DNA from: Pontibacter sp. HSC-36F09
GTDB lineage: Bacteria > Bacteroidota > Bacteroidia > Cytophagales > Hymenobacteraceae
NCBI RefSeq assembly: GCF_024171605.1
Contig: NZ_JALKAA010000002.1
Span: forward strand, 186,001 to 250,000
Length of the DNA: 64,000 nucleotides
Direction of reading: 5' to 3'
In this document: positions 18,906 to 26,961 of the stretch, piece by piece
Numbering within the stretch: the first letter of the stretch is position 1
Layout of the letters: the number at the start of each line of letters is the position of its first letter
Translations under genes and position numbers: made by a program
Notes under the pieces: generated by a model
Database searches by the model: none
The model's input: only the letters and a program-made list of their open reading frames with translations
Told to the model about the DNA's origin: nothing

Positions 18906-19712
18906 ATGATGAAGATATTTAAAAGAGCATTCCTGTTTTTGGCAGCGGGCCTCATGTTGGGAGCCTGCGAAAAAAACGCCATCCCTGAAGTGACAGAACC
19001 AGTGCAGGACGGCGGCGCCTATGTAAAGTTCTTCTTCCAGGTGGAGGGAGCACCACGCGCTAACTTCTATCTGGATAGCAAGAAAGTGACCGGTGTAGCG
19101 CCTACTGCGACGGACATCGTACTGGGCAACGCTTATGGATCGGTATACCCAAGCAACGCTTACGCTATGGTGCCGGCCGGAAGCTTTAACATGAGTGCGA
19201 TTGACACCGTAGCTGGAAAGGGCACTGCCGACGTATTGGCAAGCACTTCTGTAAGCTTGGCTGCTAACAAGCACTACTCAGCTTACCTGGCTGGTACACC
19301 GGAAAGTTATGAAGTGTTCATGGTGGAGGACAACCTGCCGCCAGCCGACTACACCAAGATCTGGTGGCGCTTTATGAACACGATGGCCGACATGCCTTTT
19401 GCCGTAGATGCCTACGCAGTGCGTTCTGCTGTAGCAGCAACTGAGACGAAGGCAGCTGAGCCGGTTGAGGTTTATGAGTTGGGCAAAGGCCTTAACTTTA
19501 AGCAGCATGGCCCATACGTGGAGCTGAAGCCGGGTACCTATACCTACAAGGTGTTCGCTTCAGGAACAGAGTATGATCCTGCTACTTCAACTTCTTATAT
19601 CCAGCAGTCATTTGCGGTGGCCTCATTGGGCCGGGTGTACACTACCCAGATCCGTGGTGCTTATGCTGAAAAGCCAAAAACTACTCAGATAGATTACTGG
19701 AGAGAGAGATAA
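18906..19712 (+). CDS. DUF4397-like lipoprotein of the SusCD operon
   Basis: 268-residue lipoprotein (lipobox LGAC) with an Ig-like DUF4397-type core: RANFYLDSKKV, VPAGSFNMSA and a later HYSAYLAGTPESYEV. A second half (after about residue 140) repeats a similar beta pattern, ending TQIRGAY. Two start codons are adjacent (18906 and 18909). It takes the place of SusE/SusF after SusD and is expected on the outer-membrane surface, perhaps binding glycan. No catalytic residues are seen. Confidence 0.7.
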   Translation: MMKIFKRAFLFLAAGLMLGACEKNAIPEVTEPVQDGGAYVKFFFQVEGAPRANFYLDSKKVTGVAPTATDIVLGNAYGSVYPSNAYAMVPAGSFNMSAIDTVAGKGTADVLASTSVSLAANKHYSAYLAGTPESYEVFMVEDNLPPADYTKIWWRFMNTMADMPFAVDAYAVRSAVAATETKAAEPVEVYELGKGLNFKQHGPYVELKPGTYTYKVFASGTEYDPATSTSYIQQSFAVASLGRVYTTQIRGAYAEKPKTTQIDYWRER

Positions 19713-19721
19713 GGTGGTTAG

Positions 19722-19750
19722 CCCGGGGCTGCGCTGGCCCCGGGTTACTT
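19722..19750 (+). terminator. GC-rich terminator after the susCD operon
   Basis: CCCGGGGC (19722-19729) pairs perfectly with GCCCCGGG (19737-19744), followed by a loose T-rich stretch. Confidence 0.55.
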
Positions 19751-19850
19751 TCCCTTGCCTTTGAACAAATGCAGGTCGGCTTATGGCCGTAATGCATGAA
19801 AATATAGATAGTGATAGATTAGCTTACGAATAGTTTTATTACCATGAAAG

Positions 19851-19890
19851 AGCCCCTCCTTTACTAACCCTAACGGAGGGCTTTTTTTTA
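19851..19890 (+). terminator. Hairpin plus T-run just upstream of the GHL10 gene
   Basis: AGCCCCTCC pairs with GGAGGGCT (one bulge) and is followed by eight T. Only about 25 bases separate the T-run from the ATG at 19915, leaving no room for a separate promoter downstream. It could therefore be a second terminator or a leader attenuator controlling the next gene. Confidence 0.6.
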
Positions 19891-19914
19891 GCCACCCTCT
19901 TACCAACCGGAACA

Positions 19915-21459
19915 ATGATTAGAAACTTTACACTTTTAGCCACCCTGCTGCTCAGTTCGATCAGCCTTTTTGCCCAGGTATCGAAGCAGCCTCCCAAGCG
20001 TGAGTTCAGAGGCGTCTGGATCGCCACGGTGCAGAATATTGATTGGCCTTCCAAACCCAAGCAGGGCGTAGACTCCGAGCAGCAGAAGCAGGAGCTGATC
20101 GACATCTTCGACGCCCATCAGAAAACAGGTATAAATGCCATCATGCTGCAGGTGCGCCCATCGGCCGACGCCTTTTACGCCAAAGGCCGTGAGCAATGGA
20201 GCATGTTCCTGACCGGCAAGCAGGGCACGCTGCCCGAGCCCTTTTACGATCCGCTGGAGTTTGCCATCGAAGAAGCCCACAAACGCGGAATGGAATTGCA
20301 CGCCTGGATCAATCCTTACCGTGCTTCGACTAGCTTAGCGGACTCCCTGGTGAGCACCGAGCATATTTCCCGCATTCAGCCGGACTGGTTCTTTACCTAC
20401 GGCGACAAAAAATACTTTAACCCCGGTCTGCCCGAAGTGCGCCACTACCTGGTGGACGTGATCATGGACGTGGTGCGCAACTACGACATTGACGGCATTC
20501 ACTTCGACGACTACTTCTACCCATACCCTGGCAAAGCCGCCCTGCCCGACTCAATCACCTACATGCTGCACAAGCAAGGTATAGCGAACGTGGAGGACTG
20601 GCGCCGCAACAACGTGGACCAGCTGATCAAAGACCTGTCAGTAGAAATTAAGAAAGAAAAGCAACATGTGAAGTTCGGCATCAGTCCGTTTGGTATCTGG
20701 CGCAACAAGGCCCAGGACCCGAATGGCTCAGAAAGCAACGGGGGGCTGTCAGGGTATAGCGCCCTCTATGCCGATGCCCGCAAGTGGATGCAGGAAGGTT
20801 GGCTGGATTACATCAATCCGCAGCTGTACTTCCCATTCGGCTATACCCCGGCACCTTACGAGAAGCTGCTCGACTGGTGGGCCGCCAACTCTTATGGCAA
20901 GCACGTGTACATCGGCCAAGGTGTTTACCGCGCCATGGAAGACCGCGAGGGCTGGCGTGACCGGCAGCAGTTGCCAAATCAGGTACGCTACCTGCGCGCC
21001 AATCCGCGTGTGCAGGGCAGTGTGTACTTCAGCTCCCGCTCGCTCACCAACAACCTGGCCGGCTTCCGCGACTCGCTGCAGCATGATCTGTACCGCTACC
21101 CGGCCTTGCAGCCGGTGATGCCCTGGCTGGGTATGGCTAAGCCCGCACAACCAGCTAGCCTGCGTGAAAACAAATTCCTGCTCGTTTTTCCACGCCTGCG
21201 CAAAGCCGTTATCCGATGGGATTATCCGGACCAGGAAGAAGACGTGTATGGTTTTGTGGTATACCGCTTCGATGAGAACGAGCCGATCAACCTGGAGCAT
21301 GCCCGCAACATCCGCCGTATTCAGTTCAACGACTATGAGCTGGGCTTTTATGATGAGACGGCCGAACGCGGAAAGACCTACAAATACGTGGTGACTTCCA
21401 TCGACCGGCTCAAAAACGAGAGTGCGCCGTCTAATGTATACCTGAAAAAAATACGCTAG
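19915..21459 (+). CDS. GHL10/DUF187 glycosyl hydrolase, DigH/YngK-like
   Basis: 514-residue secreted hydrolase (signal peptide ending SLFAQ) with the GHL10 TIM-barrel: FRGVWIATVQNIDWPS, MLQVRPSADAFY, LHAWINPYR, IDGIHFDDYFYP (acidic catalytic region) and WLDYINPQLYFPFG. A C-terminal FN3-like domain follows (about 425-510). Escherichia DigH, of this family, cleaves denuded peptidoglycan glycans, and Bacillus YngK is a relative. That matches the NamZ, amidase and MurQ neighbours. The stop codon overlaps an AGGTATAGC motif. The PG role is inferred from relatives and context. Confidence 0.85.
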   Translation: MIRNFTLLATLLLSSISLFAQVSKQPPKREFRGVWIATVQNIDWPSKPKQGVDSEQQKQELIDIFDAHQKTGINAIMLQVRPSADAFYAKGREQWSMFLTGKQGTLPEPFYDPLEFAIEEAHKRGMELHAWINPYRASTSLADSLVSTEHISRIQPDWFFTYGDKKYFNPGLPEVRHYLVDVIMDVVRNYDIDGIHFDDYFYPYPGKAALPDSITYMLHKQGIANVEDWRRNNVDQLIKDLSVEIKKEKQHVKFGISPFGIWRNKAQDPNGSESNGGLSGYSALYADARKWMQEGWLDYINPQLYFPFGYTPAPYEKLLDWWAANSYGKHVYIGQGVYRAMEDREGWRDRQQLPNQVRYLRANPRVQGSVYFSSRSLTNNLAGFRDSLQHDLYRYPALQPVMPWLGMAKPAQPASLRENKFLLVFPRLRKAVIRWDYPDQEEDVYGFVVYRFDENEPINLEHARNIRRIQFNDYELGFYDETAERGKTYKYVVTSIDRLKNESAPSNVYLKKIR

Positions 21460-21511
21460 GTATAGCTTGCATTTTGAAACCAAAAACATCCGGAACTAAC
21501 AACTGTAAGAC

Positions 21512-23371
21512 ATGAACAGAAAAAAGACAGTAGTAGCACTGGTGCTGGCGGCCCTTGTGGGAGCGGCCAATGCCATCGCTTTTACCAACAAAGCCACCCC
21601 TGATTTTGAGGAGGCAGCAGGTATAGCCGCCAGAGGACCGGCCTGGATACGCATTAACCAACTGGGCTATACCCCGACAGGTATAAAAGTAGCTGTTTGG
21701 GGAAGCAAGTCGAAAGGAAAGCTGAAACGGTTTGAGTTGGTAGATGCCAGCACTGGTAAAGTGGTGTTTAAAGGAAAGGCCGGTAGTGCATTCGGTGCCT
21801 ACGGTCCTTTTCAGGAATCTTACCGCCTTAACTTTTCCGAGTTCAACAAGCCAGGCACTTATTACCTGCAGGCTGGTGAAACCAAGTCGTCGGAGTTCCG
21901 GATCGATGCCGATGTTTACAAAGGCACAGCAGACTTTGCGCTGCGCTACATGCGCCAGCAGCGCAGCGGTTTCAACCCCTACCTGAAAGACTCCTGCCAT
22001 ACCCACGACGGCTATACCATGTATGGCCCGATGCCCGATAGCACCATCATTGACGTGTCAGGTGGCTGGCACGACGCTTCTGACTACCTGCAGTACGCGA
22101 CTACTTCAGCCAATGCGACCTACCACCTGTTGGCCGCCTACCGCGACTTCCCGAGCGTGTTCACCGACAAGCACAAGGCGAACGGGCTGGAAGGTGCCAA
22201 CGGCGTGGCCGACGTGCTGGACGAAGCGAAATGGGGACTAGAGTGGCTTCTGAAGCTGCACCCGCGCGAAGACTGGTTGTTCAACCAGTTGGCTGATGAC
22301 AGAGATCACCAGGGTATGCGCCTCCCTACAAATGATCCTGTCGACTATGGTATGGGCGGCGGTGGTCCGCGACCAGTTTACTTTGCTTCCGGCGAACCGC
22401 AGGGTCTGGGCAAGTACAAGAACCGGGCGACTGGCGTGGCCTCCATTGCAGGAAAGTTCACCAGCGCCTTCGGTTTGGCCGCTCAAATCTACAGCACCAA
22501 AGACCAGAGCCTATCTAATCTGTTCGGTCAGAAAGCACAGTCAGCTTATAAGCTGGGCCTCGCCAAGCCAGGGGTTGCCCAGACCGCTCCCAACAGGGCG
22601 CCTTATTTCTATGAGGAAGACAACTGGGTAGACGACATGCAATTGGGTGCAGCAGCGCTTTATCAGATGACCGGCCAACAGGAGTTCTTCAAACAAGCCT
22701 ATAACTACGGTCTTCAGGAAAAGGTAACGCCGTGGATGGGCGCAGATACGGCCCGTCACTACCAGTGGTATCCGTTCCACAACTTCGGGCATTTTGAACT
22801 GGCCAAGAAGTCTGATGAAAAGACCAAGGCAGAACTGATCGGTTTCTACAAGGAAGGTATAGAGCGGGTGAACGCCAAAGCGAAGAAGAATGCCTTCTAC
22901 CGCGGGGTACCGTTCATCTGGTGCTCCAATAACCTGACGACCTCTTTTGCCATCCAGAGCTTTTTGTACCGCCAGCTGTCCGGCGATCAGAATTACGCGG
23001 AGCTGGAGCAGGCCAATTTTGACTGGCTATTTGGCGTGAACCCGTGGGGAACGAGCATGGTTTACGGCCTGCCGGCACACGGCGACACGCCAACAGACCC
23101 GCACTCCGCCTTCACCCGACTGAACAAGTACCCGATTGACGGTGGGCTGGTAGATGGGCCGGTGTATGGCAGCATCTTCAACAGCCTGCAGCATCTCAAG
23201 CTGTACAACGAGGATGCCTACGCCGAATTCCAGTCTAAATTAGCCGTATACCACGACGACTTTGGCGACTACAGCACCAACGAGCCAACCATGGACGGCA
23301 CCGCCTCGCTGATCTACCTGCTGGCCTCCAAAGAGTATAGCTCACAGGAGGGGAGGCCAGTAAAAAAGTAG
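21512..23371 (+). CDS. GH9 glycoside hydrolase (zero-frame product)
   Basis: 619-residue secreted protein: signal peptide (about 1-22), CelD_N-type Ig domain (about 45-135, starting INQLGYTP), then the GH9 (alpha/alpha)6 barrel with GGWHDASDYLQY (catalytic Asp pair), WLFGVNPWGTS and NEPTMDGTASLIYLLA (C-terminal acid region). Most GH9 are endoglucanases, but the family includes exo-glucosaminidases, and the location suggests an amino-sugar glycan. The frame ends AAA AAG TAG inside an A AAA AAG slippery heptamer; a -1 shift there continues into a deacetylase domain, giving a predicted 857-residue fusion. Confidence 0.9.
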   Translation: MNRKKTVVALVLAALVGAANAIAFTNKATPDFEEAAGIAARGPAWIRINQLGYTPTGIKVAVWGSKSKGKLKRFELVDASTGKVVFKGKAGSAFGAYGPFQESYRLNFSEFNKPGTYYLQAGETKSSEFRIDADVYKGTADFALRYMRQQRSGFNPYLKDSCHTHDGYTMYGPMPDSTIIDVSGGWHDASDYLQYATTSANATYHLLAAYRDFPSVFTDKHKANGLEGANGVADVLDEAKWGLEWLLKLHPREDWLFNQLADDRDHQGMRLPTNDPVDYGMGGGGPRPVYFASGEPQGLGKYKNRATGVASIAGKFTSAFGLAAQIYSTKDQSLSNLFGQKAQSAYKLGLAKPGVAQTAPNRAPYFYEEDNWVDDMQLGAAALYQMTGQQEFFKQAYNYGLQEKVTPWMGADTARHYQWYPFHNFGHFELAKKSDEKTKAELIGFYKEGIERVNAKAKKNAFYRGVPFIWCSNNLTTSFAIQSFLYRQLSGDQNYAELEQANFDWLFGVNPWGTSMVYGLPAHGDTPTDPHSAFTRLNKYPIDGGLVDGPVYGSIFNSLQHLKLYNEDAYAEFQSKLAVYHDDFGDYSTNEPTMDGTASLIYLLASKEYSSQEGRPVKK

Positions 23372-24084
23372 TCGTTGACCGTCACGGCGCAATCATTCGG
23401 GGCGATACGACTTCCCGACAAATTGCGCTGGTCTTTACCGGCGATGAGTTTGCGGACGGAGGGGAGGTGATCAGTGGTGTGTTGAAGAAGCACCAGGTCA
23501 AAGCCTCCTTCTTCCTCACGGGTCGTTTTTACCGAAATCCGACTTTCAAGACTTTGATCCGGGGGCTTAAAAATGACGGACATTACCTGGGCGCGCATTC
23601 CGACGAGCACTTGCTCTACTGCGACTGGACAAAACGGGACAGTCTGCTGGTCACGCGGGAGCAGTTCAGTCAGGACTTGCGGAAGAACTACCAGCGCATG
23701 GAAGCTTTTGGTGTAAAGAAATCTGATGCGCCTTACTATTTGCCGCCCTACGAGTGGTACAACCGCAGCATAAGCAACTGGACCGAGGCGGAAGGTTTGC
23801 AACTGGTGAACTTTACGCCGGGTACCCGCTCAGCCGCCGACTATACCTACCCCGATATGGGAAGTCGCTATGTAGACTCGGAGACGATTCTGCAATCGAT
23901 TATGGCTTTTGAAGCCAGGGACCGGAACGGGCTGAATGGCTTTATGCTGCTTTTGCATATCGGTACGGATCCAAAGCGGGAAGACAAGTTTTACAACCGC
24001 CTAGATGAAATGATGATCATGCTGGAGCAGAAAGGCTATCGTTTTGTAAGGCTGGATGAATTACTCGAGCAAACAAAGAAATGA
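23341..24084 (+). CDS. Polysaccharide deacetylase (NodB-type) domain in the -1 frame of GH9
   Basis: This frame opens after a stop at 23338-23340 and runs to 24084. After the slippery site it encodes about 238 residues: LVFTGDEFADGG (motif 1, metal Asp), GAHSDEHLLY (the HxxxH metal motif), YLPPYEWYN and LLLHIGT. The fold is complete only if translation enters upstream of the TGDE motif, where the frame has no ATG, GTG or TTG; the first candidate (GTG at 23467) would delete motif 1. So it is most likely made as a C-terminal extension of GH9 by -1 frameshifting, or the two are split by a mutation or assembly error. From memory, related Bacteroidota proteins carry GH9 and this domain in one chain. 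It would remove N- or O-acetyl groups from the glycan. Confidence 0.8.
   Translation, partial: LTGGEASKKVVVDRHGAIIRGDTTSRQIALVFTGDEFADGGEVISGVLKKHQVKASFFLTGRFYRNPTFKTLIRGLKNDGHYLGAHSDEHLLYCDWTKRDSLLVTREQFSQDLRKNYQRMEAFGVKKSDAPYYLPPYEWYNRSISNWTEAEGLQLVNFTPGTRSAADYTYPDMGSRYVDSETILQSIMAFEARDRNGLNGFMLLLHIGTDPKREDKFYNRLDEMMIMLEQKGYRFVRLDELLEQTKK
23346..23371 (+). promoter_or_regulatory. Candidate -1 programmed frameshift site
   Basis: The heptamer A AAA AAG (23362-23368) is in the correct phase for tandem -1 slippage (GTA AAA AAG TAG), the same heptamer used by Escherichia dnaX. A purine-rich Shine-Dalgarno-like AGGAGGGGAGG lies just upstream (23346-23356), in a genome otherwise poor in such sequences. 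The zero-frame stop TAG follows the heptamer at once. GTCGT (23371-23375) and ACGAC (23407-23411) could close a downstream stem. Confidence 0.6.
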
Positions 24085-24129
24085 CAAAGCAGGGCGCTAT
24101 ACCTGTGCATTAAGAAAGATTAGAACTCA

Positions 24130-24747
24130 ATGAAAAAGATCCTGATACTGGTGTGTGCCCTTGCCGGGCTGATGGGTTGCCAAAAACCGGCAGTCACCTC
24201 TGATACATCGCTTATACCCGAAGGTATAACGTTTCTGTCGCGGGAGGAGTGGGGAGCCAAGGCGCCTGTGCTGCCGATGCGGCCGCATAAGCTGACGAGA
24301 CTGACCATCCATCATACCGGTGTGCCGCAATTATTCGACCGCAGCCTGACTGACAAGCTGCGCAATCTGCAGAAATTCTCTCAGGAGGATAGCCCTTTGG
24401 CGGATGGTCGCATGAAACCAGCCTGGGCGGATGTGCCATATCACCTGTATGTGGATGTCAACGGGGCTGTGGGTGAGGCACGGGACCTGAACTACGCCGG
24501 CGACTCAAATACTAGTTACGACCCGGCCGGGCACCTGCTGGTGGTGGTAGAGGGTAACTTTGAAAAGGAGGCCATTACCGAAGCACAGATGAAAACGCTC
24601 GAAAAACTGGTGCCGGCTCTGGCCAAACGCTACGGTATACCTGCCGACAGCCTGGGCGCGCACAAGGATTTTGCTCAGACCACCTGTCCGGGAGCTGGGT
24701 TATACTCGGAACTGCCCCGCTTCAGACAACTGATTAACGCTAATTAA
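24130..24747 (+). CDS. N-acetylmuramoyl-L-alanine amidase (Amidase_2) lipoprotein
   Basis: 205-residue lipoprotein (lipobox LMGC, Cys17) with an Amidase_2/PGRP domain. LTIHHTG gives the first Zn His, YHLYVD the conserved motif, and GAHKDF..TTCPG the second Zn His and the Cys. It should cleave the MurNAc-L-Ala bond in the periplasm or on an outer-membrane leaflet. It starts 45 bases after the GH9/deacetylase frame. Together with NamZ and GHL10 it would generate and use denuded glycan. A second, unrelated-length amidase lies at 39174-40088. Confidence 0.9.
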   Translation: MKKILILVCALAGLMGCQKPAVTSDTSLIPEGITFLSREEWGAKAPVLPMRPHKLTRLTIHHTGVPQLFDRSLTDKLRNLQKFSQEDSPLADGRMKPAWADVPYHLYVDVNGAVGEARDLNYAGDSNTSYDPAGHLLVVVEGNFEKEAITEAQMKTLEKLVPALAKRYGIPADSLGAHKDFAQTTCPGAGLYSELPRFRQLINAN

Positions 24748-25044
24748 ATTCTGGGTACAGTTGCGATGTGCGGGTTTGTGCAGGTATAACAACCATTAAG
24801 AAAATTTTAAAATCCTTGTTTTTGCGTGTTCTTGCCGGTTTATGAAAAAAACATGCTTAAAAATTTGGACTACTCGAATACGGTCACTATTTTTAACTTA
24901 AATAAAGGGACAGTATTCGTTTTGCTCATGCGCTTTTGTGCGGTTTTCTGCGCTAGTTCTCCAAACAAGAGTCGCGTGAGCAGGATGGATACATTTTTAG
25001 TTTAGTCTTACTAAGTCCTTTTGTTTTACGAATGCCTTGAATCA
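24748..25044. other. Spacer upstream of the phosphoesterase/PQQ gene
   Basis: AT-rich, no gene. It contains one CAGGTATAAC motif and a weak inverted repeat CGAATAC (24875-24881)/GTATTCG (24913-24919) that could be an operator. No clear promoter box was identified. Confidence 0.35.
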
Positions 25045-26907
25045 ATGAAAATACAAAGGTATGTAGCGTTCATCGCTCTCTTGCTGGTTTCCAGTCTTTG
25101 CCAGGCACAATCTTTTCAGTTCGCCTTTGTATCCGATACCCATATCGGCAACCCCACCGCACAAGAAGACCTCGAGCGCACCATTGCCGACATCAATTCC
25201 AATCCCAACCTTGAGTTTGTCGTCATCACTGGTGACATCACCGAGTTCGGTTCTGATGAAGAACTGAAATTGGCCAAACAGATCTTCGATACGATTAAAA
25301 AGCCCTGGTACATTCTGCCCGGCAATCACGATACCAATTGGTCGGAGAGCGGCAGCAACAGCTTTCGGGTAGTCTTCGGGGCGGAAACTTTTGCCTTTTC
25401 ACACAAGGGATATCTTTTTACTGGTACTGGTTCCGGACCGAACATGCGCATGGGGCCTGGGCAGATTCCGCGCGAGAACATCGTGTGGCTCGACTCTGTG
25501 CTGAACCACATGCCGAATCCCGAAATGCCGGTCATTTTTCTGAATCATTATCCGCAGGACTCTTCTCTTAACAACTGGTACGACGTAACCGACCGGCTGC
25601 GCGCCCGCAACACCCAACTCATTCTGCACGGCCACGGGCATGGAAACCGCCAGTTTAGCTACGATGGTATACCTGCGGTGATGGGCCGCTCTAACTTGCG
25701 CGCAAAAGATCCGGTAGGCGGCTACAATATTGTGGCCTTTGCCGATGGGAAAGCCAGTTTTGAGACCCGTAAGCCAGGTATAGAAACCCTGCCGCAATGG
25801 TTAGAAGTACCACTGGTGAAGCACGATTTCGCAAACGACTCGACCAAACACCACCGACCGTCTTTCGCTGTAAACGGGCTATACCCAAATGTGAAGCAGG
25901 TATGGGAGTACCAGGACGATAGCGACGTAGGAGCCGGCACGGCAGTTCATAAGAATCTGGTGATTGCCACCAACACCACTGGTCAGGTATATGCGCTGGA
26001 TAGTAAAACAGGCAAACGCAAATGGTCCTACCATACCAACGGCAAAATCTACTCTACACCAGCTGTGGCCAATGGGTATGTGGTGGTGGGCTCTTCTGAT
26101 AACAACATTTACTGCCTCTCTGCCGCCACAGGTAAACTGGTGTGGAAATTCACAGCTAATCGGCCGGTGCTCGGCTCCCCGCTGATAGAAAAAGGCGTGG
26201 TCTACATCGGAGCCTCTGATGGACACTTCCGTGCGCTTGATCTAAAGAACGGTAAATTACGTTGGGACTTTGATCAGGTGAATAACTTTGTCGTAACAAA
26301 GCCATTGCTGTATCAGGGCAAGGTATACTTCGGCAGTTGGGGCAACGAGTTTTACGCGCTCGATGCGAAAACCGGTCAGCTGGCCTGGAAATGGAGCAAC
26401 GGCTCCAGCAATCGCATGTTTTCGCCAGCCGCCTGTTACCCGGTAGCTGCCAATGGCCGTATTTTCATCGTAGCCCCTGACCGTTTTATGACCGCACTGG
26501 ACGCGAACACAGGCGAAGTGGTGTGGCGGGAGCAAATGAAGGAAGGCCGAGTGCGCGAGTCGATGGGCATATCGACTGACGGCAAGCTGGTCTATGTGAA
26601 AACGATGGACGGACAGGTATACGGCGTTTCCACATCAGCCAACACCCTGCAGGTAGACTGGAAATCGACGCTGCAGCTGCCTTACGAACTGGCCCCTTCT
26701 GCTATTGTCGAACACAACAACGTCGTACTAGTGCCCTCGCACTCAGGTTTGGTCAGCGCGCTTGACCGCCAGAGCGGAGAGGTACTTTGGAAATACAAAA
26801 GTTCAAATAGTCTCATGAACCCGGTGATGCCGCTTGGCAAAAACAGGGTAGTCGTGAGCACGATGGATGGGAAAATCGCCTGCCTGGAGTACGTGCCTGC
26901 CAAATAA
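25045..26907 (+). CDS. Calcineurin-like phosphoesterase fused to a PQQ/BamB-like beta-propeller
   Basis: 620 residues from the ATG at 25045, which opens a signal peptide ending LCQAQ. The N-terminal phosphoesterase (about 22-260) has SDTHIG, ITGDITE, PGNHDTN and HGHGHGN, the full dinuclear-metal set. The C-terminal part (about 280-620) is a run of beta-propeller blades (VYALDSKTGKRKW, ALDLKNGKLRWDF and others). It is secreted, so its substrate is extracytoplasmic. It ends 55 bases before murQ, which suggests a role in muropeptide use, possibly removing phosphate from a wall fragment. That is only an inference. Confidence 0.85.
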   Translation: MKIQRYVAFIALLLVSSLCQAQSFQFAFVSDTHIGNPTAQEDLERTIADINSNPNLEFVVITGDITEFGSDEELKLAKQIFDTIKKPWYILPGNHDTNWSESGSNSFRVVFGAETFAFSHKGYLFTGTGSGPNMRMGPGQIPRENIVWLDSVLNHMPNPEMPVIFLNHYPQDSSLNNWYDVTDRLRARNTQLILHGHGHGNRQFSYDGIPAVMGRSNLRAKDPVGGYNIVAFADGKASFETRKPGIETLPQWLEVPLVKHDFANDSTKHHRPSFAVNGLYPNVKQVWEYQDDSDVGAGTAVHKNLVIATNTTGQVYALDSKTGKRKWSYHTNGKIYSTPAVANGYVVVGSSDNNIYCLSAATGKLVWKFTANRPVLGSPLIEKGVVYIGASDGHFRALDLKNGKLRWDFDQVNNFVVTKPLLYQGKVYFGSWGNEFYALDAKTGQLAWKWSNGSSNRMFSPAACYPVAANGRIFIVAPDRFMTALDANTGEVVWREQMKEGRVRESMGISTDGKLVYVKTMDGQVYGVSTSANTLQVDWKSTLQLPYELAPSAIVEHNNVVLVPSHSGLVSALDRQSGEVLWKYKSSNSLMNPVMPLGKNRVVVSTMDGKIACLEYVPAK

Positions 26908-26961
26908 GGTATAGCCACACAGGTAGAGCGATTGATTTAGAAGGAATTATACTTACACAAA

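Noticed and set aside
23467..24084. Deacetylase starting independently at the GTG at 23467
   Set aside because: This start would remove the LVFTGDEF metal motif and part of the first strand, so the enzyme would be incomplete. The frame upstream is open and coding in character back to the slippery site.
24875..24919. Inverted repeat CGAATAC/GTATTCG as an operator
   Set aside because: The arms are only 7 bp with a 31-base spacer, weak enough to be chance in an AT-rich spacer.
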